Shown: positions 14,101 through 28,100 of the stretch, in pieces
Position numbering within the stretch: position 1 is the first letter of the stretch
Layout: every line of letters starts with the position of its first letter
Source of the DNA: Echinometra lucunter
Taxonomy: Eukaryota; Echinodermata; Echinoidea; Camarodonta; Echinometridae
Assembly: GCA_029962745.1 (NCBI GenBank)
Contig: CM057165.1
Location: forward strand, 20,110,516-20,174,515
DNA: 64,000 bases
Direction: 5' to 3'
Made by a program: the position numbers and the translations under genes
Notes under the pieces: generated by a model
What the model was told of the DNA's origin: nothing
Database searches by the model: none
The model's input: the letters and a program-made list of their open reading frames with translations, nothing else

Positions 14101-15737
14101 AATCATCAGGTGCCAGGTGCTTCTCCAGCATTTTGAATTATTGTTTGATTCAGAATATTGCAAATTTACACAACAAGCACAAAAACAGAAAATTCAATGT
14201 CTTTCCTCTAACAGAGCACAGACTCATCTTTGTCAAATCAACTGTCATGTTAAATAGTTTTTCTTGATGTCAAAGACAATTTGTACTCCTTATTCATCCA
14301 TATTTTTTTTAATTTAACACACACTATAATTTGAGAATTTAGACAGCTTATTGCAAAGAACACCAAATGCTTATTGTGGTCTATACTGTTTGCATTCTGG
14401 ATGCATCTATTCACACAACTCCAATTCACTCAAGCTACTTCAGGGGAAATACATTAACATGTATCAGAAACGTTTTTTTGAAAATTACTGGTAGAGACAT
14501 TTGCTTTTGATAAGTTAATGTGCAAACCTTTCAACATTTCCACTTACTTCTTGTGTGCATGAAATGATGCATAGGTGAAACTTTTGCCCTCGTATTCACT
14601 GAAGAATTTGCTGTTACCAAGCACGATGTGGTAGACCTCGTTACCAGAGCAACGGCCGTATGTCCGCTGCCACTGCGAATGCGAGTCACAACCTTCCCTG
14701 TAAAACAGAGATTTAATAAGTTAGTCTTGCTAAAAAGAAGATGTCATTCAATCCACTGCTTGGTAGGCAAGTGAAATGACACAATATTGGTTAATTATTA
14801 CAGCAGTCTAACCATGTTGGTTCCACATTCATACTTTATTGCATGCATACTTTGATTTGCATTTTACATGTAATATAAACAGTTAAATGTGAGAATGAAC
14901 CACTTTATTACTGTGAGCTGAAGTTACTTGACATATTAAGAAAACATCAGGTATATAACAGCCCTGAAAAACAAAACAAAATATTAACACCATTTTTTTT
15001 TTCTGGGGGGGGGGGGAGGGGAGAAGGGAATGGTACTCAAGAATATGATTACTGTTTTCTCTCCTTTCCCTTTTTTGGGTGGGGGGCTCCTAAAATATTT
15101 TCAGACTCGTCTTTCCCCTTGGCAGATTCACCTCTGAATGAAAAAGATAGATATTCATTCATTCTCACAGATCTCTTAGAATCAATCTGAAACCCCAGAA
15201 AACCCATCCATATATTTCAGTCAAGTCATCTGTCTATATATGGTCAAAAGGTAGAAGTTCCCGGACAAGAACAGTTGTTTCAGAGTTTTCATTTCCAAGA
15301 TCAAGTAGTGCTGTCAAAGGGGTTATACTTACACTCTTCTTGAGGTATGGATAATATAAGGAGAGTCATAAAGGCAGATGTTCCTGGACAAGAACAATTG
15401 TCCATTCAGAGCCTTCATTTCTCAAAGATTAATTAGTGACATCAAAGAGGCTATACTTACACTCCTCTTGAGGTATGGATGAGGACAATCATAAAGGTAG
15501 ATGTTCCTGGACAAGAACAGTTGTCCTTTCAGAGCCTTCATTTCTCAAAGATTAATTAGTGACGTCAAAGAGGCTATACTTACACTCCTCTTGAGGTATG
15601 GATGAGGAGAGTCACAAAGGTAGATGTTCCCGGACACAGGCAATTGTTGGCAAGGAGAGCATACTTGAACTGATCTTCACACACCACATGGTCTGAACAA
15701 GATAAGAGAAGATTGCAAGGTAAATAGGGTAAGTGAG

Positions 15738-15804
<67 letters not shown>

Positions 15805-18800
15805 GAGAGAGAGAGAGATAGCGACAGAGTGTGATAATTGGAGATAAAGAGATAAGAGAATGTTGAGAGAGTGGAAAGAAAAAGAATATAGATAAAGAAA
15901 GAGATATTAATATAGGAAAAAGGAGGAGACAGAAAATAACAAAATGACCCAAAGGCAAAAGAAGGGAGGTGTTGTGAAGAAAACGAGAGAAAGACAGAGA
16001 GACAGGGAGAATGGAGAAGCAATAAAGAGAGAGGGAGAAAGAAAATGGATGATTAGGGGTAAGAATGACTTCATTTACTGGTTCATATGATTTCAATTGC
16101 ATATCAAGAAATAGAAAAAATACTGAATTCATTCACAATGCATAAACCATTCCGAAATACACATACATGTATGTAAATCTTTTCACAAAAACAGTTATGG
16201 TTAATCAATCCATTTTTCATTTGCCTACAATCATAATGCATTTGTCAATGCATTTAAGAATAACTAGGCTTCAAGGCTTCAAGTTCAGGCTTTATTTCCA
16301 ATATAACAGAAGACATAAAATATTTTTTTTCTTTTTAAACAAAAATATCGTGAATTAACATACATCATTTTTTTTCTCTCCTTTTTTAAACATCAAAACA
16401 AAACAAAATAAATGTCTGCTTGACACAGTGTATTAAAAAAAAAATATAATATTGGAAAGAGGAATCCACAAGAAAGCAGCAATGCTTGTAATTACGTGGA
16501 AAGAAAAAGGAAAGTAAAGAAAGGAAAACAAAAAAAAAAAAACAGAAAAAGGTATGATACAGAGCTAGGTATATATTAACAGTTGCAGGTTCAGTCACAC
16601 AGAGAGGACTCCGCCAGATGAAGGATGCGTTGCGCATTAGAGACAAGATGAGAAGGGAAAGGACAATAGGAAAAGGACACGATAAGACAAGACAAGACAA
16701 AAGAAGGACAAGACAAGAAAAGACAAGACAAACAGAAGGAAACATGAGGGAAAAAAGAGGAGAAAACCCACCAGCAAACTGGACATGAAACCTGTTGTCT
16801 GGCTTGAGAATCTGGATGTAGAGAGGGACATGAGGGGCAAAGTCTTTGACGGCCCAGGTTCTTAGGATTGTCTGTTGATCCTGCAAATACAAAGATGATG
16901 AAAATTAAGCACTGGTAATGAAAAAAGAAAATTAGACTCAAACATATCCTTTGAAGGTTTCGATGGTGGTAGTACGAATGGATGTAGAAGGCTTCACGGT
17001 ACACCAAGTATTCTTTCTTTAAGATGAGTATGGTCCTGAAAAGGACCTACTCACTCTCAACGTTTCGGTAAGCATGTTCTTACCGTCCTCTTACCGTCCG
17101 CAGGATGGTAAGAACATGCTCACTGAAACGTCAAGAGTGAGTAGGTCCTTTTCAGGACCATACTCATCTTCAAGAAAGAATACTTGTTGTACCATGAAGC
17201 CTTCTACATCCATAGACTCAAACATATTTTAGTAAGAAACTGTTCTGCTTCTATCAAACGGTACATATATGTATGCATGATATTTTAATATTTCATCTAC
17301 AATTTCTGTTAACCCATAGAGGTACAGTGTCACCTTTAGGAGACGCTTTTGCAGTATCTGTTGGTCCAGAATGTTTGGCAGTACATATCATACATGAGAA
17401 GAAAGAGAAAAATGCACTGACAAATTTGAGCCCACTCCCATCACTTAGAGCAGTTTAAGTGTAACTAATCATTAAACTTTTTAAATTGGCAATGCAGTGA
17501 ATAATATATAATCACTATTTCTGTGTTCAAATTGGCAATTTCTGATTCAATTTTACAATTATATTTCATTTTGGTTTATGTTATATCCATATTTATTTTT
17601 TCAAGCTTTGTAAATGTGGAAAACAATAATTTGTATTACCAATTTGAGGAATGAAGATGATTAATTTAGACCTCAAGAAAGCTCTGTACTTCTATGGGTT
17701 AATGCTCCAAAGGTTTCCATGGTGGAAGGCTTCACAGTACTCCATGTATTCTTTCTTGGAAATGGCTGTGGTCTAGAAAAGGGCCTAAGCGTGTTCTTAC
17801 CTTTTCCAGAGGGATCGAAATGTCCTTTCCAGGACTGACTCATTTCCAAGAAAGAATACATGGTATACCATGAAGCCTTCTACTGCCAATTTCTATTAAA
17901 TCATAGCACTAATATCTGGAAGGAATGTGAGAATGAGGCTATGCAGAATCCTTCTTCACCAACTACCTGGCTGCAGAGTAATCTCCAGGATTCCTGTGAA
18001 ACTGTAGACCCTTAGCCATCATCACTGCTTTTTTAATCCACTGAGTACTATGCCTGAGATACATGTAACTTGGGTTGGAGTCTATGAAAAATGTGTGTTA
18101 TCAGATCATCTCCTAACCACAGGGCCAATATACTGTATATCCATTGCCCACTGACATTAGGCAGTTTTGCAACCAAGTAAGCAACTGCTAGTCGAGCGTG
18201 TCATATGCTCAAATCTCAAATAATAACCATGTTTGCATGCTCAAATGATCGAATCCAGAGATTAACCTGTCCTGTTGAAAACAAAAATGTTTTGCCAAAA
18301 TTGTGTTAGTCCTCAATATAGGATGTAGCTGAGTAGACAGACCATGAGCAATTAGTATGCAAATTTTTTTGTTCTTTCGATATGAGCATGCACACATGAC
18401 ACAATTGACTAGTGGTTGCGTACTTGGTTGTGAAAACTCTATATTGTTGAAATTTAGAGCCTTGTACAGAATTGTTTTTCCTTCTATTTGTTTAATATTT
18501 CACCTGGGAGAAGAAAATTGCAGCAGCAGTCCAATGCTAGTATTTTGCTAGTTATGAAATATAATGTGAGAAAGCTGACTAAAAAAATATTTTCAACAGA
18601 GCCAACAAAACCTACATGCATATACAGGCTTCCACAGAAAATAAGAATGGGTATGGCCTGGGTTGCTAAAGAGGGCATTTTGTCTAAGTGGTATCATGCA
18701 TAAAATCATCTTTTAAATGCTGAAAAATTATGGACATAATGAATGAAACTAAACATGCGCTCTGAAATATCAACCTAGCAAAGAAAAGAAAACTGGTGAA

Positions 18801-21800
18801 AAGTGATAACTGCACAGTCATGGAGAAAAAAAAGCACAAGAGCAGAAATTAAAAAAAAATTGATGAACACTTTTTTTATCAGTGATATTAAAACAATTTC
18901 TTAATTTTGAACCTTATCAATATAAATTATATGTTGAGAGGCAAAGAACCAAACAACTGGCCAACAATTGCTAATTCAGCATGTGAATCTTAAAATGTCT
19001 GCTGAAGGTGTTTTCTTTCATTTTTTTCTTCATTTACAGAAGGATGTGGAAGGATATACTGACAGAAATGTATTCAAAATGAGGTGAAATACAATACTGT
19101 AACATGAATGAATATACAGTCAAACCTGTCTTTGCAGTCACCTCTCTATAGTGGCCATTAATGGGGTGTTGCAAGAAAGTTGCAATTGATTGCAAATAAT
19201 TGCTAATTTTGAAACAACCATTCTGACTGGCTTAGGGTCTGCCCTTTTAAGAAGACATGCATGCAACAATGATTTTGATTGGCCAGTGACAATCAGTTGC
19301 AACTTGCAATCGATTGCAACTTTCTTGCGACACCCCATAAGATTGATTCCAGAGGAGAAATTATGTTTTTAAAAACTGTAAGAACCTGTAGCACCCCCTG
19401 TCTATAAATACATTTTTGGTTTCCCATGGGTGGCCACTATAGACATGTTTGACTGTATACCACCTTGAATGTACAACTGGAATGCAAGTATTTGACATAC
19501 AAAGGAACTAAATCTTGACGTACATGTATGACACACATGTAGTTTTACGTAACATCAATGATAATCTCCTAACCCATCAACTACTGAATTCTTTCATGCC
19601 CACAGGCTTAACCCATTTGTGACAGAGGTCCAAATTTTATGGTTTGGCCTAATATTTTTTAATGCAAAGCCCTAAAAATCATACCAAATACATGAGCAGA
19701 AAGAGCAAAAAAAATTCTACACAAACTGTGCCCATTTTGGTTGCATCAATATTGTTTTATGCTGAAAATTTTTTAAAGGAAAATAAGCATTAAAATCCTT
19801 AAATTGGCAATGTGATAGACAGTTTAAAATCCCTGTTTTCCCCTGCAAATTGGCAACTTTTTGACTTATCACAATATCTGTCAATTTAAATTCATTTCTG
19901 ATACATTACATTTTATAGATAAAATGTAGCAATAAAATAAAAATGTTAGTGTTGCCAGTTTGAAGAATAAAAGCTGATCAAATTAGGCTTTTAATAATTC
20001 CTGTCACGAATGGCTTAATACAGGGGCCACCCAGTTACAGTAGCCAATGGGTTCATATCATGTACATTCATCATTATAATCTAGTATTTATGCATGCCTA
20101 GACTCTGCCTTACCTTGACAAAAGGAAGCAAGTGACATATCAACAAACTTTGAGTTATTGTTATTTTCATAATTGACCTAGTGTGCTCTTCTTCAAGGCC
20201 CAGGGGGGTCACTTCCATTGAAGAGTAGACAGCATCCGCGAGAAAAAAAAAACGCGGAAAAAGGGTATTTTTTCAGGGGTAGGCGTGGAACGCGAATAGA
20301 GTGTCAAAAACGCCCCAAAATGAAAAAAAGCCCCCTAAATATCGATAATCTAAAACGCGCAAAGGGTATGTAATTTACACCGACTGCGAGACCGACTGTA
20401 ACAAGACCCGTGAACGGAAAATCCTATAACGGAAAATCCTAAAACATAATGACACAGTGAATTATCTCGAGATAAAGACGGCTCCAAACTTTCAATGGAC
20501 CCCACTAACACTCTCAAGATATGAAAATGGGAATATCCTCGTTTAGAGTGTGCAAATCTGGGACATCTGCAAAAAAATCCGTGTTTAGGGTGTCCTAGCG
20601 GCCTGCCCTTTTTTCAGGACGATTCCCGTGGATGCTGTCCACTCTTCAATGGAAGTGACCCCCCGGGGCTTCAAGGCCAAATCTTATGCATGAACACTCA
20701 TCATGCTAAGAGAAATGTTAGGCAAGACATCATGGTATTGCAGTAATGCATGGTTTACATTTGGCTTATGATCAGCTAAGGAGCCCGTATCCTGCCTGTA
20801 ACCCCCTATCCGTGCGGCCTCCGTGCGGAGGCAGGCGGTGACCATAAGATTTCCGTACGGATGCACGAGCTCCGCAGCCTCTACGATTTTGTATCTGGAG
20901 GAGTTATACAAATTTTAAAAATCGTAAGCCTGTAGCCCATATATATCGTAGGCAGCATCGCACAATTCCCGCACGACCATCCCATGGAACCCTTGCGCAT
21001 CTTCTGCACATTCTCCGTACGATTTCCCTCCGGAGGCTGCGGAGATTGCACGATTACCATACAATCTCTGGGCAGCCTCTGTACGGACATCGCCTGCCCC
21101 CGATGGCCAATACGGGAAATGGCACAATGAATATAAATAATGCAGACACGAATGCTGTAGCCCATAGCCACCTACGATGGCCCAAAAATCGCACGGAAAA
21201 TTGTAAACCATTTATCGCACGACACCTGGGGGAAATGTAAACTAGGCATAAGTGGTGGATACATTTTGCTCTTTTAAAGGAAATGTCACCTTTGTCACTT
21301 GATTCCTTTTGTCAAAGTAGGGCAGTGCTTCTTAAAGTCTATTTTTAATCAAATCAGCAAAAATCATAAACACTCCACATCAACCTGTCACATCAATGGG
21401 AAACTTAAAAATCACATCAAACAAATATCAATGAACATATTCAATCTCCTTCCCTCCACTCCAAAAAATCCCACACACACTGCACACAAACCCCTTCATA
21501 GTATGGGGGGGGGGGAGCTCAGGGGAGCATTTCATGAAGTGTCTTGTCAGTGATTTTTACTGACAACTATTATAAGCTACTGAAATCCTTGCATCTGATT
21601 GGCTGAGAGCAAATTTGTCAGTAAAAATCACTGACAAGACACTTCATGAAACACTCCCCTTACCGTTAATGCATGATAAAATAGGAGGGATCAATCAGCA
21701 CCAAATTCAATAATCCTGTATTTGCAACTAATTTCCCTACATAAAGGATGTGGATAACACATCTGGGCCCTAAAATAAAGAGTTACATTTTTATCATATC

Positions 21801-24800
21801 TTCCCAAAATTCATTATATATCTTTTGATTCATCGATTCTTTACAATCAATGGTAACTTCATAGTAATTACTTCAATAGTAATCTTCTGTTATAGACAGA
21901 AGCAAATCTTAGTGAGATACAATTGATTGTTGAAAAAAAATTAAAGATACAATAGATTTTCATACATGATTGTAATTCAGTTTTCATGTCATACTAGGCC
22001 TGGGTTTGAGGGATTAAATTTATTTACATATATACCTGGAACAAAATGTATAAGTAAGTGCTTGAAAACTAGAAACATGTAGGGCAATATGGGGGGGGGG
22101 GAGGTGTATCTTTCTACAAAGATACTGTGTAAAGATACTGTGTATTGCTTTCTAGAGGGTAAGGGAGGCAGACAGAGGATTTTCTTAAACATTGGTCTTA
22201 TGTGGTTCGAATACAGTCAGGTTTAACTTGAATCCAGTAATGAAGGGATAATACATTTTTTTAACCCATTCATGACAGGAATTATTTAAAGTCTAATTTG
22301 ATCAGCTTTTATTCTTCAAAATGGCAACACCAACATTTTTCTTTTATTGCTACATTTTTCTTATAAAACATCATGTGTCCGAAATAAATATAAATTGACA
22401 GAATGCATGATGAGAAGTCATAAAGGTGCCAGTTTGCAGGGAAAAACGGTAGTTTTAACATTTTCATCACATTGCCAATGTAAGGATTTTAATGCTTATT
22501 TTCCTTTAAAAAAATTTCAGCATCAAACAACAAATATTGATGCAACAAAAATGAGCACAATATGTGTAGATTTGTTTGCTCTTTCTGCTGATGTATTTGG
22601 TATAATATTTAGGGTTCTGCATCAAAAGTTATTAGACCAAACCACAAAATGTGGACCCTCTGCCACGAATGGGTTAAGGCAACATGAAGATGCTACACAT
22701 GTATACGTATAGTGTTGTACATGTAATATTTACAATGAGAAGGATGCAGATAGATCTAGGCTATTCTGAAGTGTCTTCCACCCTAAGAATAAAGGTACCA
22801 GGTGGTATGACTTTACATTGTGATACATTTATTACACTGACTATAATTTTTGGACAAAGACAAATGCAGACATCAGATGTTCTTAACACTGGTCATATAT
22901 GATCTAGATCTAATTGGTGGTATGGTTCTACCCTGAAAGAAGGGAGTGGAAGTATATAAACTTTGATAGGCCATGCAGCGATACCTTGCATTGGTTCCAT
23001 ACGAAGGCAATTAAAGAAATATACCGGGAATTCTCAAAACCATCTTTTGGGGGTTGAATACACCTGACTGACTTATCAATACGGGGTATAACATAAACTT
23101 GAGAAAACTCTGGGACCATTCTGATAGGTCATGCAACGATACTGTGGTTCCATACGTGGACGATTAAAGAAACATACTGGGAATTCTCACAAAACCATCT
23201 TCTGGGGTTTGAATACATCTGACTTTGTATTAAAGATAAACTGGAGTTCTGGTCATCTAATCATAATGTGCAAGAAACTGTTCTAAAGCAACGGGGAGAA
23301 TTAGATTAGAAGTATCTAAACAAGAGGTATCTAGTGTGACATTTTGGAGATTGAAAAGAAATTCACCTACTTTCCCCAAAGGTACTTGCACTGCACAAAG
23401 AAATGAGTATAATTATGGAACCACACACACAGATCTGGCATGAATGTTACCCCCAAACTTTTCAGCTTTTTCTTATCATGTTTCCAATATGAGGGCATTT
23501 GAAGAGCGATCCTTTCTAGGGGACATTTTACTATGATATTCTTGCTAAAAGTGACACGGAAAGAATGAAAAAGCTCACAGAATTATTTTTCACCTTTCCC
23601 AGAACTCAAGCTTCTCTTTAAAATGGGGTATAACATAAACTTGGAAAAGCTGTTAGGATACTGTGCTTTGGGATTCAGATCACGAGTTAAGGATGCAGGC
23701 AGTTGATATTCTTACACATTTGTCTCGTATGGTGTGGCTGGCGTGTTTGCCCGTGGGACCACACAACCCTTTCACCAAATCCTGCAAAGGGCAGAAGAGT
23801 GCAGAATGTGTAAAATTCATAAATTTAAAGAAAAAAAAAAAATAGGACAAAAAAATATGATGAGCAAGAGAAGTGCATGTAGGATAGGAGCATAGGTAAT
23901 TTGAGAAAAAGATGGTAGGCTTTATAGGAAGTGCATGTAAGGAACAAAATGACTGGGATCGTAAAAGGAGGGGGGAATTGCTTACTTGATGGAAATGCAA
24001 ACCTCAAGTCATGTAGTTTTTAAATCAAAGCTAAGATGGAATAAAACAGATCAGGGAAAATTTCTCCACAACAGATTTGGGATAAGGACAGCGATTACGC
24101 GTGTTCTCGAGGAAAATAAAGAATATATACAATTATGTTTCCAAAACATGCTGGGACTTGTCCACAAATTATATCACCAATAGCTTTTGTAGTGTCAAAA
24201 ACTGAAAAAATTCACTTCTAGGCATTACTTTCCAATTCCCTGTCTGATTTTGTCCAAATTTTTGCTGATCAGTTTTATTTTGTCTTAGCTTTGATTGAAA
24301 AACTACTTGAATTAAGGGTTTTGGTTTCCTTTATAGATGAGAAGGAAGGAATTTGAGATGAGAAAAAAAATAGATACCACAAGTTGAGTGAGAGAGAAAT
24401 GTGGTATTTAGAGAAAAGTAAAGAGATAGCAAAAGGGATATGCACATGCAGACTGAGACAGATGGGGGGGGGGAGGGAGGGGGAGGGGGGGTGTTGCACA
24501 TGGTCAAGCATCGGTATGAGAATGAAATTCATTTGGAAAAAAATTACAAAAATACCAATAACGATTTATAGAAAAAAATATGGCTGATCAATATATCTTG
24601 AAGACTTATCAGTATCATAACTCATATCCAATTCTGTAAAAAGGAAACAAGAATTTTTTATTTAAAAAAAAAAAAAAAAATCAATGTGCAATAATTTCAA
24701 ATGCATTTCTGCAGCAGGCCCATAGTGTCTAGCAATCACCAAGAACAAATTTCTCAGAAAAGGAAAGAGAAAAGAATGCAAAGAGCCCTTTTTGAGCAGG

Positions 24801-25065
24801 CATCAATGCTTGCAAATTAGCTCATATCAACAAGGATAGCAGGTAGCTAACTGCATACTCATTCAGAATGTCTAAAATACACACGATTAATGGGCAAGAT
24901 AAGGAAGATTACAGTGCATTGGCATTTGAGAAAGCATAGCTAAAAAAGGGAGATATAGAGGGGGAGACTGGGAAACTTTTTTTTGGGGGGGGGAGGGAGA
25001 GGGGGAAATATTATTTTGGTAAAAGGGTATGCATCAATTTTTCTTTAAAAGGGAAAGTGTGAAGG

Positions 25066-25100
<35 letters not shown>

Positions 25101-28100
25101 AGAGAAAGAGAGAGAGCGAGAGAGATTGACAGGAAGAGAGTGAGAGACGATAGGAAAGTGTACATGTACTCAGATGCAAACAGCAAAGAACACTTTCCTG
25201 ATGTCCAAAACAGTCTCACCCACATCAGAAAAAATAAGATAAGATAAACTATTTTGTAAAATCTTGGTAAAAACTAAGACTTGGTCTGACATGCTCTGTA
25301 CTCAAGAAAGATTCTTTATTGTCGTCTAAGAGGGCTGAATAGGTTTTCATAGTGTAATAGAAAGCTTGGCTTTCTTGAGAATAAAGTATATTAACGGAAC
25401 ATTATGCAGGAAAACTATCATTTGCCTTCTTACAGTTAATTTGCTGGATTAGATAAACTAAACATGCACTGGTAGAAATACATTATTCAATACCCATTAT
25501 AGTACAAACCCAAAATAATACCTTTGTCCAGGCAACAATCAATTTGCGAGAATCTGGTATTACATGTACAAGGCCTCTTATTATCTTAATTTGAAATCTC
25601 TTTCAGTTTTGTCAAGACACATCATTGAAGCTGATGGATTGAAAAATGAGGTATTAAGCTTATATCTTTTCTCTCTCTCTCAGTCCCATATTTCTAAAAA
25701 AACATGTCCACTTTTATCATCATTTCGTGAACATGCATACACCAATACATCTCACGATTTAACACTTCGATTGCTTTCTTCGCCAAGTGGCATATTCAGG
25801 GCTTTGCCACACCTGCTAATCAGCACAAAACAATACACACAAATCAGGGGAAAGAAGTCTCTGTTCAACACAAAAGCAATGTGAAATTACCCATTTCCAA
25901 GCTTGATAAAGATGCATGACAGCACTTTAGAAACACTTTATAGATTCATTTTGTACCATAACAATCTAATAATCCTAATGTCTAAGATAAACCTCTCTCA
26001 TGAAAAATATGGGTGGCAACAAGATAATTCATTGCTTGGCTCATCAAAGTTAAAGAAAGTTTAGTCACTGCAGTCACACATCAAGATCCAGTGGTCACAT
26101 GACATCTGGATGAACTTTTAAGCAGCCATTCTCAAAATGACCAGAGTGGGGGGGGGGGGTGTTTCACAAGATCACACTTAAATCTAGTCAAACTTCACAT
26201 GCAATTTTGTGAAGTCCACCTCCTAAGGGTTGGTCTGATTCATGTTTGCTGGCTAATGGGGTGTTGCAAGAAAGTTGCAATCGATTGCAAATAAATGCTA
26301 ATTTTGAAACAACCATTCTGATTGGCTCAGGGTCTGCCCTTTTGAGAAGACATGCATACAACAATGATTTTGATTGGCCAGTGCTAATCAGTTGCAACTT
26401 GCAATCGATTGCAACTTTCTTGCAACACCCCATAAGTCTGTTTCACAATGTTTGGGTAAGAAGTTATGCATTATTTGGTACTTATATGCATCATTTTAAG
26501 TCAACTCACATCTTTGTGAAACACCCCCAAAGTATGTTAGATAATGCAGATCCACTGTTAGCAAAACTTAATTACTTGCACTTTTATTATTACTATTCTA
26601 TACATAAGCATTACTTAAGAATTACAACTTTTTTAAGGCAGTACACTTTAATAACATAGTGCACTTATTTGATACAGTTTACATATGAGCGCACAGTGTA
26701 TATTCCAATAAATAAGTCTAGGAACAATCAATTAGATTTAAAGAGGTTAGTATTTTGAAGTTTAGTTTCTTTTCCTCCTTTTTAATTACACCTCATGATC
26801 ACATGCAATACCTTAAATGGGAACAATCTCGATGTGTTTGCCAATATTTTCGAAAAATTGGAAAATGAAATATCTTTTTACAAAGTCAAAACATTTAGTA
26901 TATCTACAGCATCAGAAGCATTTAGGAAGGTCAAAAGTCACGATGCATCTGCCTAAAAACTAGTCAAGAGAAACATGCGAAGGGGTATGCAGGGAGGAAT
27001 TGGCCTGACCCATGCAAAATTTAGTCCATGGATGAGCAAAAGAACTTGTATTTCAGCAAAATAAATTAACACATCGTCTGTACAAAATCAGTGATACTCA
27101 CAAGACAGACTGAAATTTTACATTGTACATATTCCCACTGCACTTACAGTGAAGTGCAAAAACTTTTATCAGGAAATATTACTGTACAGCCACTTGTCTT
27201 TCTATCTTATCTATCGAGTGACAAATAAATTATTCTAAACCATCTATTACTCCATCTATTTCAAAAGAGTATTCAGAATAAATTTCATCCATGTCACTAC
27301 GATGATACTTATAATCAATCAAAAGCTTGACTGAAAATGTACAGCCCTGCAAGATATCTCATCAATTCATTTGGAGACGATGAAATGTATATCAATCCTT
27401 TTTTTTCTTCAGATATTGCTAGCAGCAATTAGGCACAGAAAGAGATTTTTCACCCCCCCCCCCTAGCTCATACCATTTCCCTTGGGCAAGAAAGAAATTT
27501 ATGAATTAAACATGTTATATCAAAATCTTCTTAAAACCCACCACTCTTCAAAGGGGAATACCTAAAGCAGTAAAGATATCGTTTTAAACAGAATAAATGA
27601 ATATATGGAGCAAATTGAATAACTGCCAAAACTAAAATGCTAATTTACAGGAACAATATAAAATCATCAAGAGAAGTCACTTACAGCTTCACATCGGTCC
27701 ATGAAGTTCCTTGGTGACAAGATGAAACAGGCTTCCGCATCGTCCATCCTGCAAAAAAAAAAAAAAAAAAAAAATCTTGAAATATTAGAATATTATTACA
27801 AATGATGCGGCAAGCTGCTGCTGACACATTAAAAGTTTTTAGTGAAAATGAAATACAAGTGGGGAGAGAAAAAGGTGCGTAACATAGAATTTTGGTGTTT
27901 TCACTTAGGCTTCTTAGTTTAATGTCGTCGTGGGTAAGAACGCGTCCGGAACGCAAAATGTAAAAATGCAAAAATTAAAATGTCTATTTTGATATACTTG
28001 GAATAAATTTTAGCACAGATCATACCACAAGAAGATTATATATCAATATACAAGGTCTACATGCTACCCGTGAAATTATCAATCACTGTTTGAAAAAATG

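Larger units (their letters stand above)
16881..27684 (-). other. 10.8 kb intron within RCK1
   Basis: The phase of flanking exons (…DRCEA / DQQTIL…) leaves no missing residues. Contents: foldbacks (17.1, 17.8, 21.6, 26.3 kb), MITEs (17.3, 19.1, 19.6, 20.2, 20.7, 22.3, 24.0 kb), a tandem duplication (22.9 kb) and a GA run (25.1 kb). Stretches 17885-19116, 21662-22260, 24342-25069, 25161-26253 and 26435-27684 show nothing I recognise beyond poly-G and A runs. Confidence 0.85.

Noticed and set aside
15612..16132. 136- and 151-codon minus-strand frames rich in Leu/Ser
   Set aside because: Mainly translation of the TC dinucleotide repeat, running into a true exon in the wrong frame.
16386..17007. 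168- and 138-codon minus-strand frames
   Set aside because: They overlap the true exon 16772-16880 partly in the wrong frame and continue into low-complexity intron; only the 36-codon exon is conserved.
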